Shown: piece by piece, positions 16,835-25,978 of the stretch
How the letters are laid out: each line of letters opens with the position of its first letter
How positions within the stretch are numbered: position 1 is the stretch's first letter
NCBI RefSeq assembly: GCF_011927945.1
Contig: NZ_JAATJM010000001.1
Location: 443,501 to 507,500 of the forward strand
Direction of reading: 5' to 3'
DNA from: Brevundimonas alba
GTDB lineage: Bacteria; Pseudomonadota; Alphaproteobacteria; Caulobacterales; Caulobacteraceae
DNA: 64,000 nt
Made by a program: the position numbers and the translations under genes
The notes under the pieces: generated by a model
What the model was told of the DNA's origin: nothing
Database searches by the model: none
Seen by the model: the letters and a program-made list of their open reading frames with translations, nothing else

Positions 16835-17506
16835 TCAGGCCTCCAGCCGATACCCCGCCCCGCGGACTGTCTGCAGCATGGCGTGGTCGAAGCCCTTGTC
16901 GATCTTGGCGCGCAGGCGGCTGATGTGAACGTCGATGACGTTGGTCTGGGGGTCGAAATGATATTCCCAGACCTTCTCGAGCAGCATGGTGCGGGTCACC
17001 GACTGGCCGGCGTGGCGCATCAGGAATTCGAGCAGCTGGAACTCGCGGGGCTGGAGGTCGATCTCCTTGCCGCCGCGGTGAACAGTGCGGGCGATGAGGT
17101 TCATCTCGAGGTCGCCCACCTTGAGCATGGTGGCGACCGAACCGGTCTCGCGGCGGCGGGACAGGGCCTCAACGCGGGCGATCAGCTCGGAGAAGGCGTA
17201 GGGCTTGACCAGATAGTCGTCGGCCCCGGCGCGCAGGCCGGCGACGCGGTCGTCAACCTCGCCCAGCGCGGACAGGAACAGGACCGGCGTCTGGTCGCCG
17301 TCCTTGCGCAGGGTCTCGACCATACCGATGCCGTCGAGGCGCGGCATCATGCGGTCGACGACATAGACGTCGTAGCCGCCCTTCTGGGCCTCCAGCAGAC
17401 CGAAGGCGCCGTCGACGGCGTGGGTCGGCTCGTGACCGGCCTCGGTCAGGCCGCGGACCATGGCGGTCGCGGCTTCGGCGTCGTCCTCGACCACCAGAAT
17501 GCGCAT
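16835..17506 (-). CDS. OmpR-family response regulator
   Basis: A 223-residue regulator with a receiver domain (1-118; acidic pair Glu7-Asp8-Asp9, phospho-acceptor Asp51 in VVDRMMPRLDG, Lys in YLVKPYAF) and a winged-helix DNA-binding domain (about 128-222, LQPREFQLLEFLMRHAGQ ... NVIDVHISRLRAKID). It is the first gene of the two-component pair and is followed after nine bases by its kinase. A strong 13-bp hairpin lies between it and degP. It should bind direct repeats upstream of its targets; none is clear at its own promoter. Confidence 0.93.
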   Translation of the reverse strand: MRILVVEDDAEAATAMVRGLTEAGHEPTHAVDGAFGLLEAQKGGYDVYVVDRMMPRLDGIGMVETLRKDGDQTPVLFLSALGEVDDRVAGLRAGADDYLVKPYAFSELIARVEALSRRRETGSVATMLKVGDLEMNLIARTVHRGGKEIDLQPREFQLLEFLMRHAGQSVTRTMLLEKVWEYHFDPQTNVIDVHISRLRAKIDKGFDHAMLQTVRGAGYRLEA

Positions 17507-17528
17507 GAAAGACCCCTCCGGATGCAGA

Positions 17529-17560
17529 ATCGCCGCCGATGGTAGCGCATCGGCGGCGAT
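17529..17560 (-). terminator. 13-bp perfect inverted repeat between degP and the response regulator
   Basis: ATCGCCGCCGATG (17529-17541) and CATCGGCGGCGAT (17548-17560) are exact reverse complements separated by six bases. On the minus strand the hairpin follows the degP stop and precedes the regulator start by about 22 bases. There is no U-tract, so a classical intrinsic terminator is doubtful. It could be a partial terminator, an RNA-stability hairpin or an operator. Confidence 0.6.
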
Positions 17561-17594
17561 CTAGGCAGTTAAGCGTTTGTCAGGTTCGGGAGCG

Positions 17595-19157
17595 TCACTC
17601 GGTCTCGAACTTGAGGACCAGCGTGCCGCGCTGGGCGCCGGCGCTGACGAACAGCAGGATGCTGGGCCGTCCGGCTGCCTTGACGTCCCGAATGGCGGTG
17701 TTCAGATCGGCCGCCGTGCGGATCGCACGGTTGCCGGCGCGGCTGATGACCACGCCCGGCTCGAGGCCCGCCTCTGCCGCGGGGGTGCCGCGAGCGATGG
17801 CGGTGACGATCACGCCGGTGGTGGCTTCGGGCACGTTGTAGCGCGAGCGCAGGGCGTCGTTGAGCGGCGTCACCGTCGCTCCTTCGACCGCCTGGCCCTG
17901 CGGCGTGGACGGGGCAGAGGGAAGACCGGGGGCGGCGCCGTCGACGTTCTCGCGGAGATCGCTTTCCGAGGGACGGGTGCCGGCACGGACATTGAGCGTG
18001 CGACGGCGGCCGTCACGGATTACTTCGAGCCGGATCGTCTCGCCGGGGCGGCTGGAGCTGACAGCGCGGGTCGCCTCAGTGCCGTTGGCGACAGGACGAC
18101 CATTGACGCCGACGAGCAGATCGCCGGCCTCGACGCCACCCTGCTCGGCTGGTCCACCCGGGGTCACGGAGTCGATGTAGGCGCCCTTGAAGTCGCGGGG
18201 CTGGCCGTAGGCCTCCCAGCGTTCGGGGTTGAAGGTCTGCAGGGCCAGGCCGACGTAACCCCGGGCGACCGTGCCGCCGCGCATCAGTTCGTCGGTCACC
18301 GGCTTGGCGATCGCGGCGGGAATGGCGAAGCCGATGCCGGCCGAGACGCCGGACGGCGACAGGATGGCGGAGTTCACGCCGATCACCCGCCCGTAGATGT
18401 CGAACGTCGGCCCCCCGGAGTTGCCGCGGTTGATGGCGGCGTCGATCTGGAGGAAGTCCACGAAGCCGGCGTCGGTCGGGTCGAACTGCCCGGCCTGACG
18501 GCCAAGGGCGGAGACGATGCCGGCCGTGGCCGTGCCGCCGAGGCCGAACGGATTGCCGACGGCGACGACCCAGTCGCCCACCCGGGGTTGAGCGGTCTCC
18601 TCGAAGGTCACGAACGGGAAGTCCGTGCCGTCGACCTTGATCACCGCCAGGTCCGTGGCTTCGTCGCGGCCGATGACCCGGGCCTGAAGCTCGCGCTCGT
18701 CGGCGAGGACGACCGTGATCTCCGTCGCGTCGGCGACGACGTGGTTGTTGGTGACGATGTAGCCATCGGCCGAGATGAAGAAGCCGGAGCCGGCGCCCGC
18801 GCCTTCGATTCCCTCTTCCTCACCCTCGCCTTCGCCGGATTCGGGAACCGGGATGGCGAAGGGCAGGCCGGGAACCTGCACCATGCCGTTCGCCGGGCGT
18901 TCAATCCGGGTCTTCACATTGATCTGCACGACTGCGGGGGCGACCTGCTGGAAGATGTCGGCGAAGCTGAGGGGCGCGCCCTGGGGCGGGGCGAAGGCGA
19001 GACCCGCGCCGCCGGCGTTCGGGGTCAGTCGGCCTGAGACGCCGCCCACGGGGCCCGCGTTGGCGGTCGGCCAGTCGATTACGCCGCCTGCGGTGGCGCC
19101 GGCCGCCAGAACCAGGCCGAACGTGGCCCCCAGCATGAATTCCTTACGCTTCATCAT
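17595..19157 (-). CDS. degP: DegP/HtrA-type periplasmic serine protease
   Basis: A 520-residue Do-like protease that degrades or refolds damaged envelope proteins. A signal or anchor covers residues 9-28. The trypsin-like domain carries the triad His139 (TNNHVV), Asp169 (TDLAVI) and Ser247 (RGNSGGP). Two PDZ domains follow, about 285-385 (GYVGLALQTF ... GGVEAGDLLVGVNGRPV) and about 420-515 (TGVIVTAIARGTPAAEAGL). An acidic Gly/Glu loop (SGEGEGEEEGIEG, about 107-119) sits in the LA-loop position. The start is MMKRK at 19157, or the next ATG. It sits 110 bp after ccmH and ahead of a two-component system, so it may be regulated by that pair. Confidence 0.94.
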   Translation of the reverse strand: MMKRKEFMLGATFGLVLAAGATAGGVIDWPTANAGPVGGVSGRLTPNAGGAGLAFAPPQGAPLSFADIFQQVAPAVVQINVKTRIERPANGMVQVPGLPFAIPVPESGEGEGEEEGIEGAGAGSGFFISADGYIVTNNHVVADATEITVVLADERELQARVIGRDEATDLAVIKVDGTDFPFVTFEETAQPRVGDWVVAVGNPFGLGGTATAGIVSALGRQAGQFDPTDAGFVDFLQIDAAINRGNSGGPTFDIYGRVIGVNSAILSPSGVSAGIGFAIPAAIAKPVTDELMRGGTVARGYVGLALQTFNPERWEAYGQPRDFKGAYIDSVTPGGPAEQGGVEAGDLLVGVNGRPVANGTEATRAVSSSRPGETIRLEVIRDGRRRTLNVRAGTRPSESDLRENVDGAAPGLPSAPSTPQGQAVEGATVTPLNDALRSRYNVPEATTGVIVTAIARGTPAAEAGLEPGVVISRAGNRAIRTAADLNTAIRDVKAAGRPSILLFVSAGAQRGTLVLKFETE

Positions 19158-19267
19158 CGGGTTCGTACGATCCTCTCATCGGGCGCTGAACGCCCGGTCA
19201 GTCCGTCAATATAGGTCGGCGGCTCCCGTCGCCAACGCCGTGAGGCGAGGATGGGTCCGTCGGAACG

Positions 19268-19774
19268 TCAGTCGTCAGACGCCTTTGCGTCAGGATCGGG
19301 GCGAACATCGACCTCGGCCATAATATCGGCGAGCCGCGCCTCCTCGTCGGGCGACAAGGCTTCGATCTCGGTCCGGCGGCGACGGCTTTGCAGCAGGAGG
19401 ACCGCGGCGACCGCCAGGGCGATGAGGAAGGGGCCGAACCACAGCAGCCATGTGCCGACCCGCACCGGCGGCTGGAACAGGACGAAATCGCCGTAGCGGC
19501 GGACGAGGTCCCGTTTGATTTCGGCGTCAGAGCGGCCGGCGGCCATCTGTTCACGCACCAGACCTCGCATGTCGGCCGCGATGACCGCGGGGCTGTCGCC
19601 AATGGCCTCGTGCTGACAGACGACACAGCGGATGCCGTCGAACAGGGCCTGCGCGCGGGCCTCCTGTGCCGCGTTGGCGAGCGGGCGGTCGGGTGCGGGC
19701 GGCGGTTCCTGCGAAGCAGCCGGCCCGGCGATCAGGCCCAGCGCGACGGCGGCGATCAGCAGGACCCGGCTCAC
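19268..19774 (-). CDS. ccmH: Cytochrome c maturation thioredoxin-like protein CcmH/CycL
   Basis: A 168-residue membrane-anchored thiol protein that helps reduce apocytochrome c before haem ligation. It has a signal sequence (1-21), a redox motif Cys50-x-x-Cys53 (GIRCVVCQHEAI) and a C-terminal membrane helix at about 108-128 (LLWFGPFLIALAVAAVLLL). The start is the GTG at 19774, whose GTGA overlaps the ccmF stop, giving a protein of the usual size. Longer in-frame ORFs upstream merely run through ccmF in another frame. It closes the ccmI-ccmE-ccmF-ccmH operon. Confidence 0.93.
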   Translation of the reverse strand: MSRVLLIAAVALGLIAGPAASQEPPPAPDRPLANAAQEARAQALFDGIRCVVCQHEAIGDSPAVIAADMRGLVREQMAAGRSDAEIKRDLVRRYGDFVLFQPPVRVGTWLLWFGPFLIALAVAAVLLLQSRRRRTEIEALSPDEEARLADIMAEVDVRPDPDAKASDD

Positions 19775-21756
19775 GCCGCGGCCTTCCGCCTGGCGACGCC
19801 AAGGCGCAGGCGGCGGTCCAGCAGCGACAGGACACCGCCCAGCGCCATGATCGCCGGACCGAGGAAGATCAGCCGCGCCCAGGGATTCCACCAGACACGG
19901 ACATTCCACGCGGGAGCGCCCGCAGTGGTCCGGCCGCGCTCGCCGAGCACGACATAGACGTCGTCCAGCCCGCGGAAGTCGAGACCGACCTCGGTGGTGG
20001 TCTGACCGCCCGCGGGGAAGAAGCGGCGCTCGGCGGTGATCTCGCGCGGTGCGGCGCCAGAGCGGAGGGTGACGGTCAGCCGGCCTCGCTCGGCCAGATA
20101 GTTGGGGCCCTCGACGATGCGAACATCGTTCAGACGCACGGTCCACGGTCCGGCCTCGATGGTCTGGCCGACCGCGATGGGGCGCGCCGCCTCGACGCGG
20201 TAGCCGGTCTCGACCACAGCCCCGAGCACGAAGACGCCGAGACCGGCGTGGGCCAGGGTTGTGCCCCAGGCGCCGAGCGGCAGGGCCTTGGCGCGACGAA
20301 GGGTCTCGCCCAGCGGGGCGCGGAAGAGGCGAATGCGCTCGGCCGTCTCGGCCAGGGCGCCGAGGATCAGCCAGGCGCCGAGCCCAAGGCCCGCCGCCGA
20401 CAGGGCCTTGCGCGGCTCGAACACCAGCCACCCGGCGAAGGCGAGAAGGATCGCCAGACCGGCGGCGACGGCGAGGCGCTGGGTCACGCCCTTGAGATCG
20501 CCGCGCTTCCACGCCAGCAACGGCCCGGCGGGCAGGATCAGGAAGGCCGCGGCCATCAGCGGCACGAAGGTCAGGGCGAAATAGGGCGGGCCGACGGAGA
20601 TGGTCGATCCGTTCGCCGCCTCGAGGATCAGCGGATACAGGGTGCCGAGCAGGACGGTGGCGCAGGCCGCGGTCAGGAACAGGTTGTTGAGCACCAGCGC
20701 GCCTTCGCGGCTGACGGGGGCGAAGAGGCCGCCGCCCTTGAGCTGCGGCGCGCGCCAGGCGAATAGGGCGAAGGCGAGCCCTGCGGTGCCGCCGAGGATG
20801 GCCAGCAGCATCAGGCCTCGCTGGGGATCGACGGCGAAGGCGTGGACGCTGGTCAGCACGCCGGAGCGGACGAGGAAGGCGCCCAGCATTGAGAAGGTGA
20901 AGGCCAGCAGCGCGAGGAAGGTGGTCCAGCCGGCTAGCGCCCCGCGCCGCTCGGTGACCACGGCGCTGTGCAGCAGGGCTGCACCGGCCAGCCACGGCAT
21001 GAAGCTGGCGTTCTCGACCGGATCCCAGAACCACCAGCCGCCCCAGCCGAGCTCATAGTAGGCCCAGAAGGCGCCGAGGGTGATGCCGACCGTCAGGAAG
21101 GCCCAGCTGGCGAGCGCCCAAGGCCTGACCCAGCGGCCCCAGGCAGGCCAGAAGGCGGAGTTGGCGCGGCCCTCGATCAGGGCGGCCACGGCCAGCGAGA
21201 AGCAGACGGAGAAGCCGACGTAGCCGGCGTAGAGCAGCGGCGGATGGAAGGCGAGCGCCGGGTCCTGCAGCAGCGGGTTCAGGGACGCGCCCTGGAAAGG
21301 GGCCGGGTTGAGGCGCTCGAAGGGGCTTGAGGTGAAGACCGCGAAGGCGAGGAACAGGACGCCGAGCGTACCCTGCGTCGCGACGGCCGAGGTCTTGAGC
21401 CTGAACGGCAGGTTGCGGGCGCGGGCGAGGACGGCGCCGAAGCCGGTCAGGACGAGGCACCAGAGCAGCAGCGAACCCTCGTGACTGCCCCAGGCCCCGG
21501 CCACCTTGTAGAGCATCGGCTTGTCGGTGTGGCTGTTGGCCGCGACGTTGGCGACGGAGAAATCCGAAACGACGAAGGCGAAGATCAGGGCCGCAAAGGC
21601 GACGGCGACCGCGAGGGCCGCGGCGATGGCCGATCCCTCGGCGGCGCCCGCGAGGACAGGGCTGCGGCGCAGACGGCCGGCGACGGCGAGGGCCGTCTGG
21701 AGGCTCGACAGCGCGAGGGCGAGGATCAGGGCGAAGGCGCCCGCTTCGACGATCAC
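19771..21756 (-). CDS. ccmF: Cytochrome c haem lyase subunit CcmF
   Basis: CcmF is the integral membrane core of the System I haem lyase that joins haem from holo-CcmE to apocytochrome c. The 661-residue frame has about 14-15 hydrophobic segments and the WWD haem-handling motif (WGGWWFWDPVENASFMPWL). The start is the GTG at 21756, which overlaps the ccmE stop as GTGA and begins the first helix (IVEAGAFALILALALS). It is located between ccmE and ccmH. The ccmABC/D/G genes are not in this window and must lie elsewhere. Confidence 0.95.
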   Translation of the reverse strand: MIVEAGAFALILALALSSLQTALAVAGRLRRSPVLAGAAEGSAIAAALAVAVAFAALIFAFVVSDFSVANVAANSHTDKPMLYKVAGAWGSHEGSLLLWCLVLTGFGAVLARARNLPFRLKTSAVATQGTLGVLFLAFAVFTSSPFERLNPAPFQGASLNPLLQDPALAFHPPLLYAGYVGFSVCFSLAVAALIEGRANSAFWPAWGRWVRPWALASWAFLTVGITLGAFWAYYELGWGGWWFWDPVENASFMPWLAGAALLHSAVVTERRGALAGWTTFLALLAFTFSMLGAFLVRSGVLTSVHAFAVDPQRGLMLLAILGGTAGLAFALFAWRAPQLKGGGLFAPVSREGALVLNNLFLTAACATVLLGTLYPLILEAANGSTISVGPPYFALTFVPLMAAAFLILPAGPLLAWKRGDLKGVTQRLAVAAGLAILLAFAGWLVFEPRKALSAAGLGLGAWLILGALAETAERIRLFRAPLGETLRRAKALPLGAWGTTLAHAGLGVFVLGAVVETGYRVEAARPIAVGQTIEAGPWTVRLNDVRIVEGPNYLAERGRLTVTLRSGAAPREITAERRFFPAGGQTTTEVGLDFRGLDDVYVVLGERGRTTAGAPAWNVRVWWNPWARLIFLGPAIMALGGVLSLLDRRLRLGVARRKAAA

Positions 21757-22229
21757 GAGAGGTCCGATGCGCTGGCGGAGGCGGGCCGCCATTCGCCCTT
21801 GGCCTTGAGGCGGTCGGCCACCTCGCGCGGCATGTAGTTCTCGTCGTGCTTGGCCAGCACCTGCGTGGCGCGGAAGGTGCGGTCGGGCAGGAAGGCGCCC
21901 TGGGCCACGATGCCCTGCCCTTCGCGGAACAGGTCGGGCAGGTCGCCGCGATAGGTCACCCGCGTGGCGGCTATGTTGTCGGTGACCACGAAGACGACCT
22001 GGCCCGCGCCGTCGCGCACGACGCTCCTCGCCTCGACGAGACCGCCGAGACGCACGGTGCGGCCGGCCGGCGCCTTGGCCGGGGTGGCTTCGGAGGGGGA
22101 GAAAAAGAAGGTGACGCTGTCGCGCATGGCGAACAGGGACAGGCCGACAGCCAGCGCCAGCACGGGCGCGACGGCGGCGACCACCCACAGGCGGCGGCGG
22201 GCCTTGGGCGATTTCGGGAGCCAGCTCAT
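21753..22229 (-). CDS. ccmE: Haem chaperone CcmE
   Basis: CcmE carries haem covalently in the periplasm and delivers it to CcmF. The 158-residue protein has one N-terminal anchor (about 14-34, LWVVAAVAPVLALAVGLSLF), a small beta-barrel, and the haem-attaching His128 in LAKHDENYMP with the adjacent Tyr. The start at ATG 22229 overlaps the ccmI stop (ATGA). An in-frame upstream start would overlap ccmI and add a non-conserved Arg/Pro-rich tail, so it is rejected. Confidence 0.96.
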   Translation of the reverse strand: MSWLPKSPKARRRLWVVAAVAPVLALAVGLSLFAMRDSVTFFFSPSEATPAKAPAGRTVRLGGLVEARSVVRDGAGQVVFVVTDNIAATRVTYRGDLPDLFREGQGIVAQGAFLPDRTFRATQVLAKHDENYMPREVADRLKAKGEWRPASASASDLS

Positions 22230-23047
22230 CGAGCGGGTCCGGCAGGCAGGCGGGCCTGCAGGTCGGCGCGGCGCGGGTCGGCCGGATCGAGAGCGGCGAT
22301 GAGGGGCAGCCACATCTCGCGGACACGGGCGGCATCGCCACGAGCGAGAGCGGCCTCGCCGAGGAAATAGCGGGCGCCGAGCTGGTCGGGATCGCGGTTG
22401 AGGGCCTGACGGAAGGCGGCCTCGGCGTCACCGTCGACCGCGCCGTCGTTGGCGCGCACGAGGCTCTCGCCCAGCCGGGCCCAGCTTTGTGCGTCGTCAG
22501 GCTGGATGGCCACCGCGCGCCGGAAGGCGGATGCGGCGCCGATGGGGTCGCCGGCCTCGAACCGGGCGGCGCCGAGCATGGTCAGGGCCTGATGATCGTC
22601 GGGCCGTTCCTTCACCACGCGGCCGACGACGGCGGCGATCTGGGGCGCTTCGAGGGTGTCGAGTTGAGTGGCCCACTGATCCACTCGGCGCTCGTAGGCC
22701 TGATCCGGCAGTCCGGGCGTTCCGACGGCCATGTACAGCCCCACCGAGCCGGCCACGGCCAGACCCACGCCACCGAGGACCCAGAAGCGGTCGCGGGGAC
22801 CGGCGAGCACGGGCGCGGCCTCGCGCTGCGCCGACAGGATCCGGCGTCCGGCCTCGGCGCGGGCGGCGGTCCAGCCGGCCTCATCCAGCAGGCCCCTCGC
22901 CTTCAGCCGGTCGAGCTCGGACAGTTCAGCGATCGCGGTGGCTCCGGTCACGACCTCGCCAGCGTCCGCGCCGCGGCGCGCGCCGGACAGCACCAGCAGG
23001 CCCGCGAGCGCCGCCAGCAGCGCCGTCATGATCCAGAACATCGTCAT
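22226..23047 (-). CDS. ccmI: Cytochrome c maturation chaperone CcmI (CycH)
   Basis: CcmI holds apocytochrome c for the haem lyase. The 273-residue protein starts MTMFWIMTALLAALAGLLVL with a membrane helix, has a cytoplasmic loop (about 30-90) and a second helix (about 93-112, FWVLGGVGLAVAGSVGLYM). A periplasmic TPR domain follows (LTMLGAARFEAGDPIGAASA, WARLGESLVRANDG, GARYFLGEAALARGD). The first ATG at 23047 and the one at 23041 are both possible. It heads the ccm operon, with 19 bp separating it from the unknown gene before it. Confidence 0.9.
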   Translation of the reverse strand: MTMFWIMTALLAALAGLLVLSGARRGADAGEVVTGATAIAELSELDRLKARGLLDEAGWTAARAEAGRRILSAQREAAPVLAGPRDRFWVLGGVGLAVAGSVGLYMAVGTPGLPDQAYERRVDQWATQLDTLEAPQIAAVVGRVVKERPDDHQALTMLGAARFEAGDPIGAASAFRRAVAIQPDDAQSWARLGESLVRANDGAVDGDAEAAFRQALNRDPDQLGARYFLGEAALARGDAARVREMWLPLIAALDPADPRRADLQARLPAGPAR

Positions 23048-23066
23048 CGTCGCGCGATGTAGCCGA

Positions 23067-24428
23067 TCAGGCGGCCCGCGACGAGGGCTTCGACCCGTCA
23101 GTTGCGGCCCCGGCGACCGCGGCGCGGCGACGCACCGTGCGGGCGGCGTCCTTCGCATCAATCAGATCGAGAGAGCGGGCGGCCAGTTCGACGAGCCGCA
23201 GGGCGTTGACCTCGTCCGCGGCCTCGCCGTCGTTGATCAGCAGCAGGGCCTGATCGGCATAGTCGGTGAGGCGATCCGTCAGGGACTCGACCAGCTTGCG
23301 GCGGTCCGCCTCGGCGCCGAAGATTGAGGCCGGGCCGCGCACCGCGCCGACCAGCTTGAGCAGGTTGCGCGCGGCCTGGACGCCTTCGCCTTGCACCGGA
23401 GCGCTCAGCAGAGGGGCCTTGCGGGTCATGCGGCCGGAGGTCTGGATCCGCTCCAGAGGCAGGGCCCGGTCCACGGCCCGGTCGGCGGCGCGCAGGAAGC
23501 CCGAGAGCTGGCCGGCGATGCTGACACGCGCGTCGCGCACCGACTTGCCCCAGAGGCTGAGCGGATTGAGCGTCAAGGTCACGTCGAGTTCGTTGAGGAC
23601 GTTGGCGCACCAGGTCAGGTCGTCGATGATCGGCTCCACGGTCGCCAGTTCCGAGCCGGGACGGAAGGCGGCGATCCGCGCCACCCGGGCGTCGACGCCG
23701 GCGATCAGCCGCTCGACGAAGCCCGACAGCTCCGAAGCGCTGAGGAAGCCCTCGCGACCCGCGGCGCAGGAGCTCTGGGTGACGATGCGCAGGATCAGGA
23801 CGGCGTCGTCCAGATGCGAGAACAGCATCTCCAACACCCGCTGGGCGCCGTCCAGATGCACGCCGGCGCAGTCCTTGAGCAACAGGCGCAGCTCGGCGAT
23901 CTGGTCGCCATCGGGCCGCTTGAGCCAGACTTCGAGCGACGGCAGGCCGCGACGGGCCAGATGGGCGAGATCGAGACAGGCGGCGAGGTCGGCGAGGCCT
24001 TGCTCACGCCGGTCGGGCTGGAGATCGGCGGGCCAGACCAGATCGGGCCGGTCGCGCACGGCGGCGGCGGCGGCCAGGCAGATGCGGTCGCACACGGCGA
24101 TGGCGTCGGAGCCTTCCCGATCGAGCCGGGGCAGGAGGGCGGGCTCCCGCGTCGAACCGGCCTTCCACAGGCGAGGCAGGACGGCGGGCGGGAAGGTCAT
24201 GGCCTCGACGCCGTCGGCGCGGGGCCGGAACATCGGCAGAAGGGGGGCAAGGACGAGGCGGCGGCGCGCGCGGTCGAGCGATTCTTCCAACAGCATGTCG
24301 CCCAGTTCCACGGCGCGCTCGCCGGGCAGGGCGATGGCAACCGACGACAGCTTGGCGAGCATGGGGTCGGGCGCCTGCTCGATCAGAGCGGCCAGGGCGA
24401 CGCGATGGGCGACGGACAGCCCGGACAT
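23067..24428 (-). CDS. Conserved hypothetical protein, 453 aa
   Basis: No family is recognised with confidence. The protein starts MSGLSVAHRVALAALIEQAP and is largely alpha-helical, with many Leu/Ala/Arg heptads, no signal peptide and no clear membrane helix, so it should be cytoplasmic. A helical-repeat character (LARRGLPSLEVWLKRPDG, DGAQRVLEMLFSHLDDAVL) suggests a scaffold. The ATG at 24428 is preceded by TGGAGACTGCC. Longer in-frame starts run back into the kinase gene upstream and are rejected. It lies between a two-component system and the ccm operon in the same direction and may be co-transcribed with ccmI. Confidence 0.7.
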   Translation of the reverse strand: MSGLSVAHRVALAALIEQAPDPMLAKLSSVAIALPGERAVELGDMLLEESLDRARRRLVLAPLLPMFRPRADGVEAMTFPPAVLPRLWKAGSTREPALLPRLDREGSDAIAVCDRICLAAAAAVRDRPDLVWPADLQPDRREQGLADLAACLDLAHLARRGLPSLEVWLKRPDGDQIAELRLLLKDCAGVHLDGAQRVLEMLFSHLDDAVLILRIVTQSSCAAGREGFLSASELSGFVERLIAGVDARVARIAAFRPGSELATVEPIIDDLTWCANVLNELDVTLTLNPLSLWGKSVRDARVSIAGQLSGFLRAADRAVDRALPLERIQTSGRMTRKAPLLSAPVQGEGVQAARNLLKLVGAVRGPASIFGAEADRRKLVESLTDRLTDYADQALLLINDGEAADEVNALRLVELAARSLDLIDAKDAARTVRRRAAVAGAATDGSKPSSRAA

Positions 24429-24508
24429 ACAGGAACCTCGCGACCGGCAGTCTCCAGCCGTCGCCACACTGGACCCGTGAGGGTTAACATCCGCTGTCTG
24501 ACGAACCG

Positions 24509-25978
24509 TCAAGCCTCGGCGGAGGGAAGCTCCAGCACGGCCTTCAGACCGCCGAGTTCGCTGTCGGACAGGGAGATGCGGCCGCCATAGGCCCGGGTTA
24601 GTTCGACCACGATCGACAGGCCGAGGCCGGAGCCGGGCGTGGTCTCGTCCATGCGCGATCCCCGAAGCAGGGCGGCCTCGCGCTGTTCGGCGGGCAGGCC
24701 GGGCCCGTCGTCCTCGACCACCACGACCATCTGGCCGAGACCCGTGGGTCCGGCGGAGACGCGCACCCGCTTTTTCGACCATTTGCAGGCGTTCTCGAGC
24801 AGGTTGCCGAGTAGTTCCTGAAGGTCCTGCCGCTCGCCGCGGAAGGCGAGTTCATCGGGGGCGCGCCAGTCGATGACCACGCCCTTGGTCTCGAAGACGC
24901 GTTCCAGCATCACCGCCATCTCGTCCAGCACCTCGGCGACGGGGGTGATTTCGCCCAGCATCTGGGCGCGGGCGGCGGCGCGGGCGCGGCGCAGATGGTG
25001 ATCGACCTGGGCCTTCATGACCTCGGTCTGTTTGCGGACCATGTCGGGCAGCGGGCCCTGCTCGGTCCCCGCCTCCGCCAGCATGACGGAGAGGGGCGTC
25101 TTCAGGGCATGGGCGAGGTTTCCGACGTGGGTCCGCTGGCGCTCGACGGTCTCCTGATTGTGGTCGAGCAGGCGGTTAACCTGTTCGGCCAGCGGCTGGA
25201 TTTCGACAGGATAGCTGCGGGCGATACGGGCGGCCCGGCCCTTGCGGACATCGGCGATCTCGTTGCGCAGGGCGTAGAGCGGGCGCAGGCCGATCTGGAC
25301 CTGCAGGAAGACGGCGATCACGAGACCGAGGCCGAGGATCAGCAGGGCGGTCCAGGTGAAGGTGGCGAACTGCTGGGTGTCGCGGTCGATGTTCGACCGG
25401 TCGAGCCCGGCGAGGAAGACAACCGGCTGGGTCCGCCCGGGCAGTTGCTTCATGCTGGCGGCGACGCGCAGCGGCACGCCGAGGGGGCCCTCGCCGCCCG
25501 AACGCAGGCCGTCGGGGTCGTTGTAGCTGATCTGGGCGCCGCGGGCCGCCGCGAGCCGGTTCGGCAGCTCCGCCGGAATGGTCAGGTTCTCGCCCGCCAG
25601 CGACGGCGAGCGCACGAGGATGCGCAGTTTACCGCCCGGAGCCCGGTCGGCGACGGCCCAGTATTTCCCTGACAAGGCGCGAAGCGTGCGCTCGTCCTTG
25701 ACCTCGCCGACGGTGATCGAGCCGTCCGGCAGGGCGTTGGAAGCCAGAACGACCTCGTCGATGGTGTCGCCGAGGACGTTGCTGAGACGGCGCAGGGCCG
25801 TCTCCTGATACTGGTTGGTCAGGGCCCAGCCCGTCAGAACGAGGGCGAGCACGATCCAGGCGGAGGCCAGCCAGATCAGGCGGCGCGTCAGGCTGCGGCC
25901 CGGACGGCCGAACCACCGGCCCCAGGTGCGCGGCGGGTCCGCGGTGGTGTCGGCGCTGCCCCCCGAGGCGTCCGTCAC
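24509..25978 (-). CDS. Membrane sensor histidine kinase (PhoQ-like) of the PepSY-linked system
   Basis: A 489-residue kinase. Membrane helices at about 33-53 and 207-228 flank a periplasmic sensor of about 150 residues. A HAMP-like linker follows, then the H-box with His290 (VGNLAHALKTPLSVML), the N-box (LLGNLLENACKWS), DDGPGLP and PGSGLGLSIVVEL. The NLAHALKTPL variant is typical of kinases paired with PhoP/QseB-like regulators. The ATG overlaps the stop of its response regulator (ATGA). The operon order is PepSY protein, regulator, kinase. PhoQ-type sensors read divalent cations or envelope damage. The signal here is not known. Confidence 0.92.
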   Translation of the reverse strand: MTDASGGSADTTADPPRTWGRWFGRPGRSLTRRLIWLASAWIVLALVLTGWALTNQYQETALRRLSNVLGDTIDEVVLASNALPDGSITVGEVKDERTLRALSGKYWAVADRAPGGKLRILVRSPSLAGENLTIPAELPNRLAAARGAQISYNDPDGLRSGGEGPLGVPLRVAASMKQLPGRTQPVVFLAGLDRSNIDRDTQQFATFTWTALLILGLGLVIAVFLQVQIGLRPLYALRNEIADVRKGRAARIARSYPVEIQPLAEQVNRLLDHNQETVERQRTHVGNLAHALKTPLSVMLAEAGTEQGPLPDMVRKQTEVMKAQVDHHLRRARAAARAQMLGEITPVAEVLDEMAVMLERVFETKGVVIDWRAPDELAFRGERQDLQELLGNLLENACKWSKKRVRVSAGPTGLGQMVVVVEDDGPGLPAEQREAALLRGSRMDETTPGSGLGLSIVVELTRAYGGRISLSDSELGGLKAVLELPSAEA

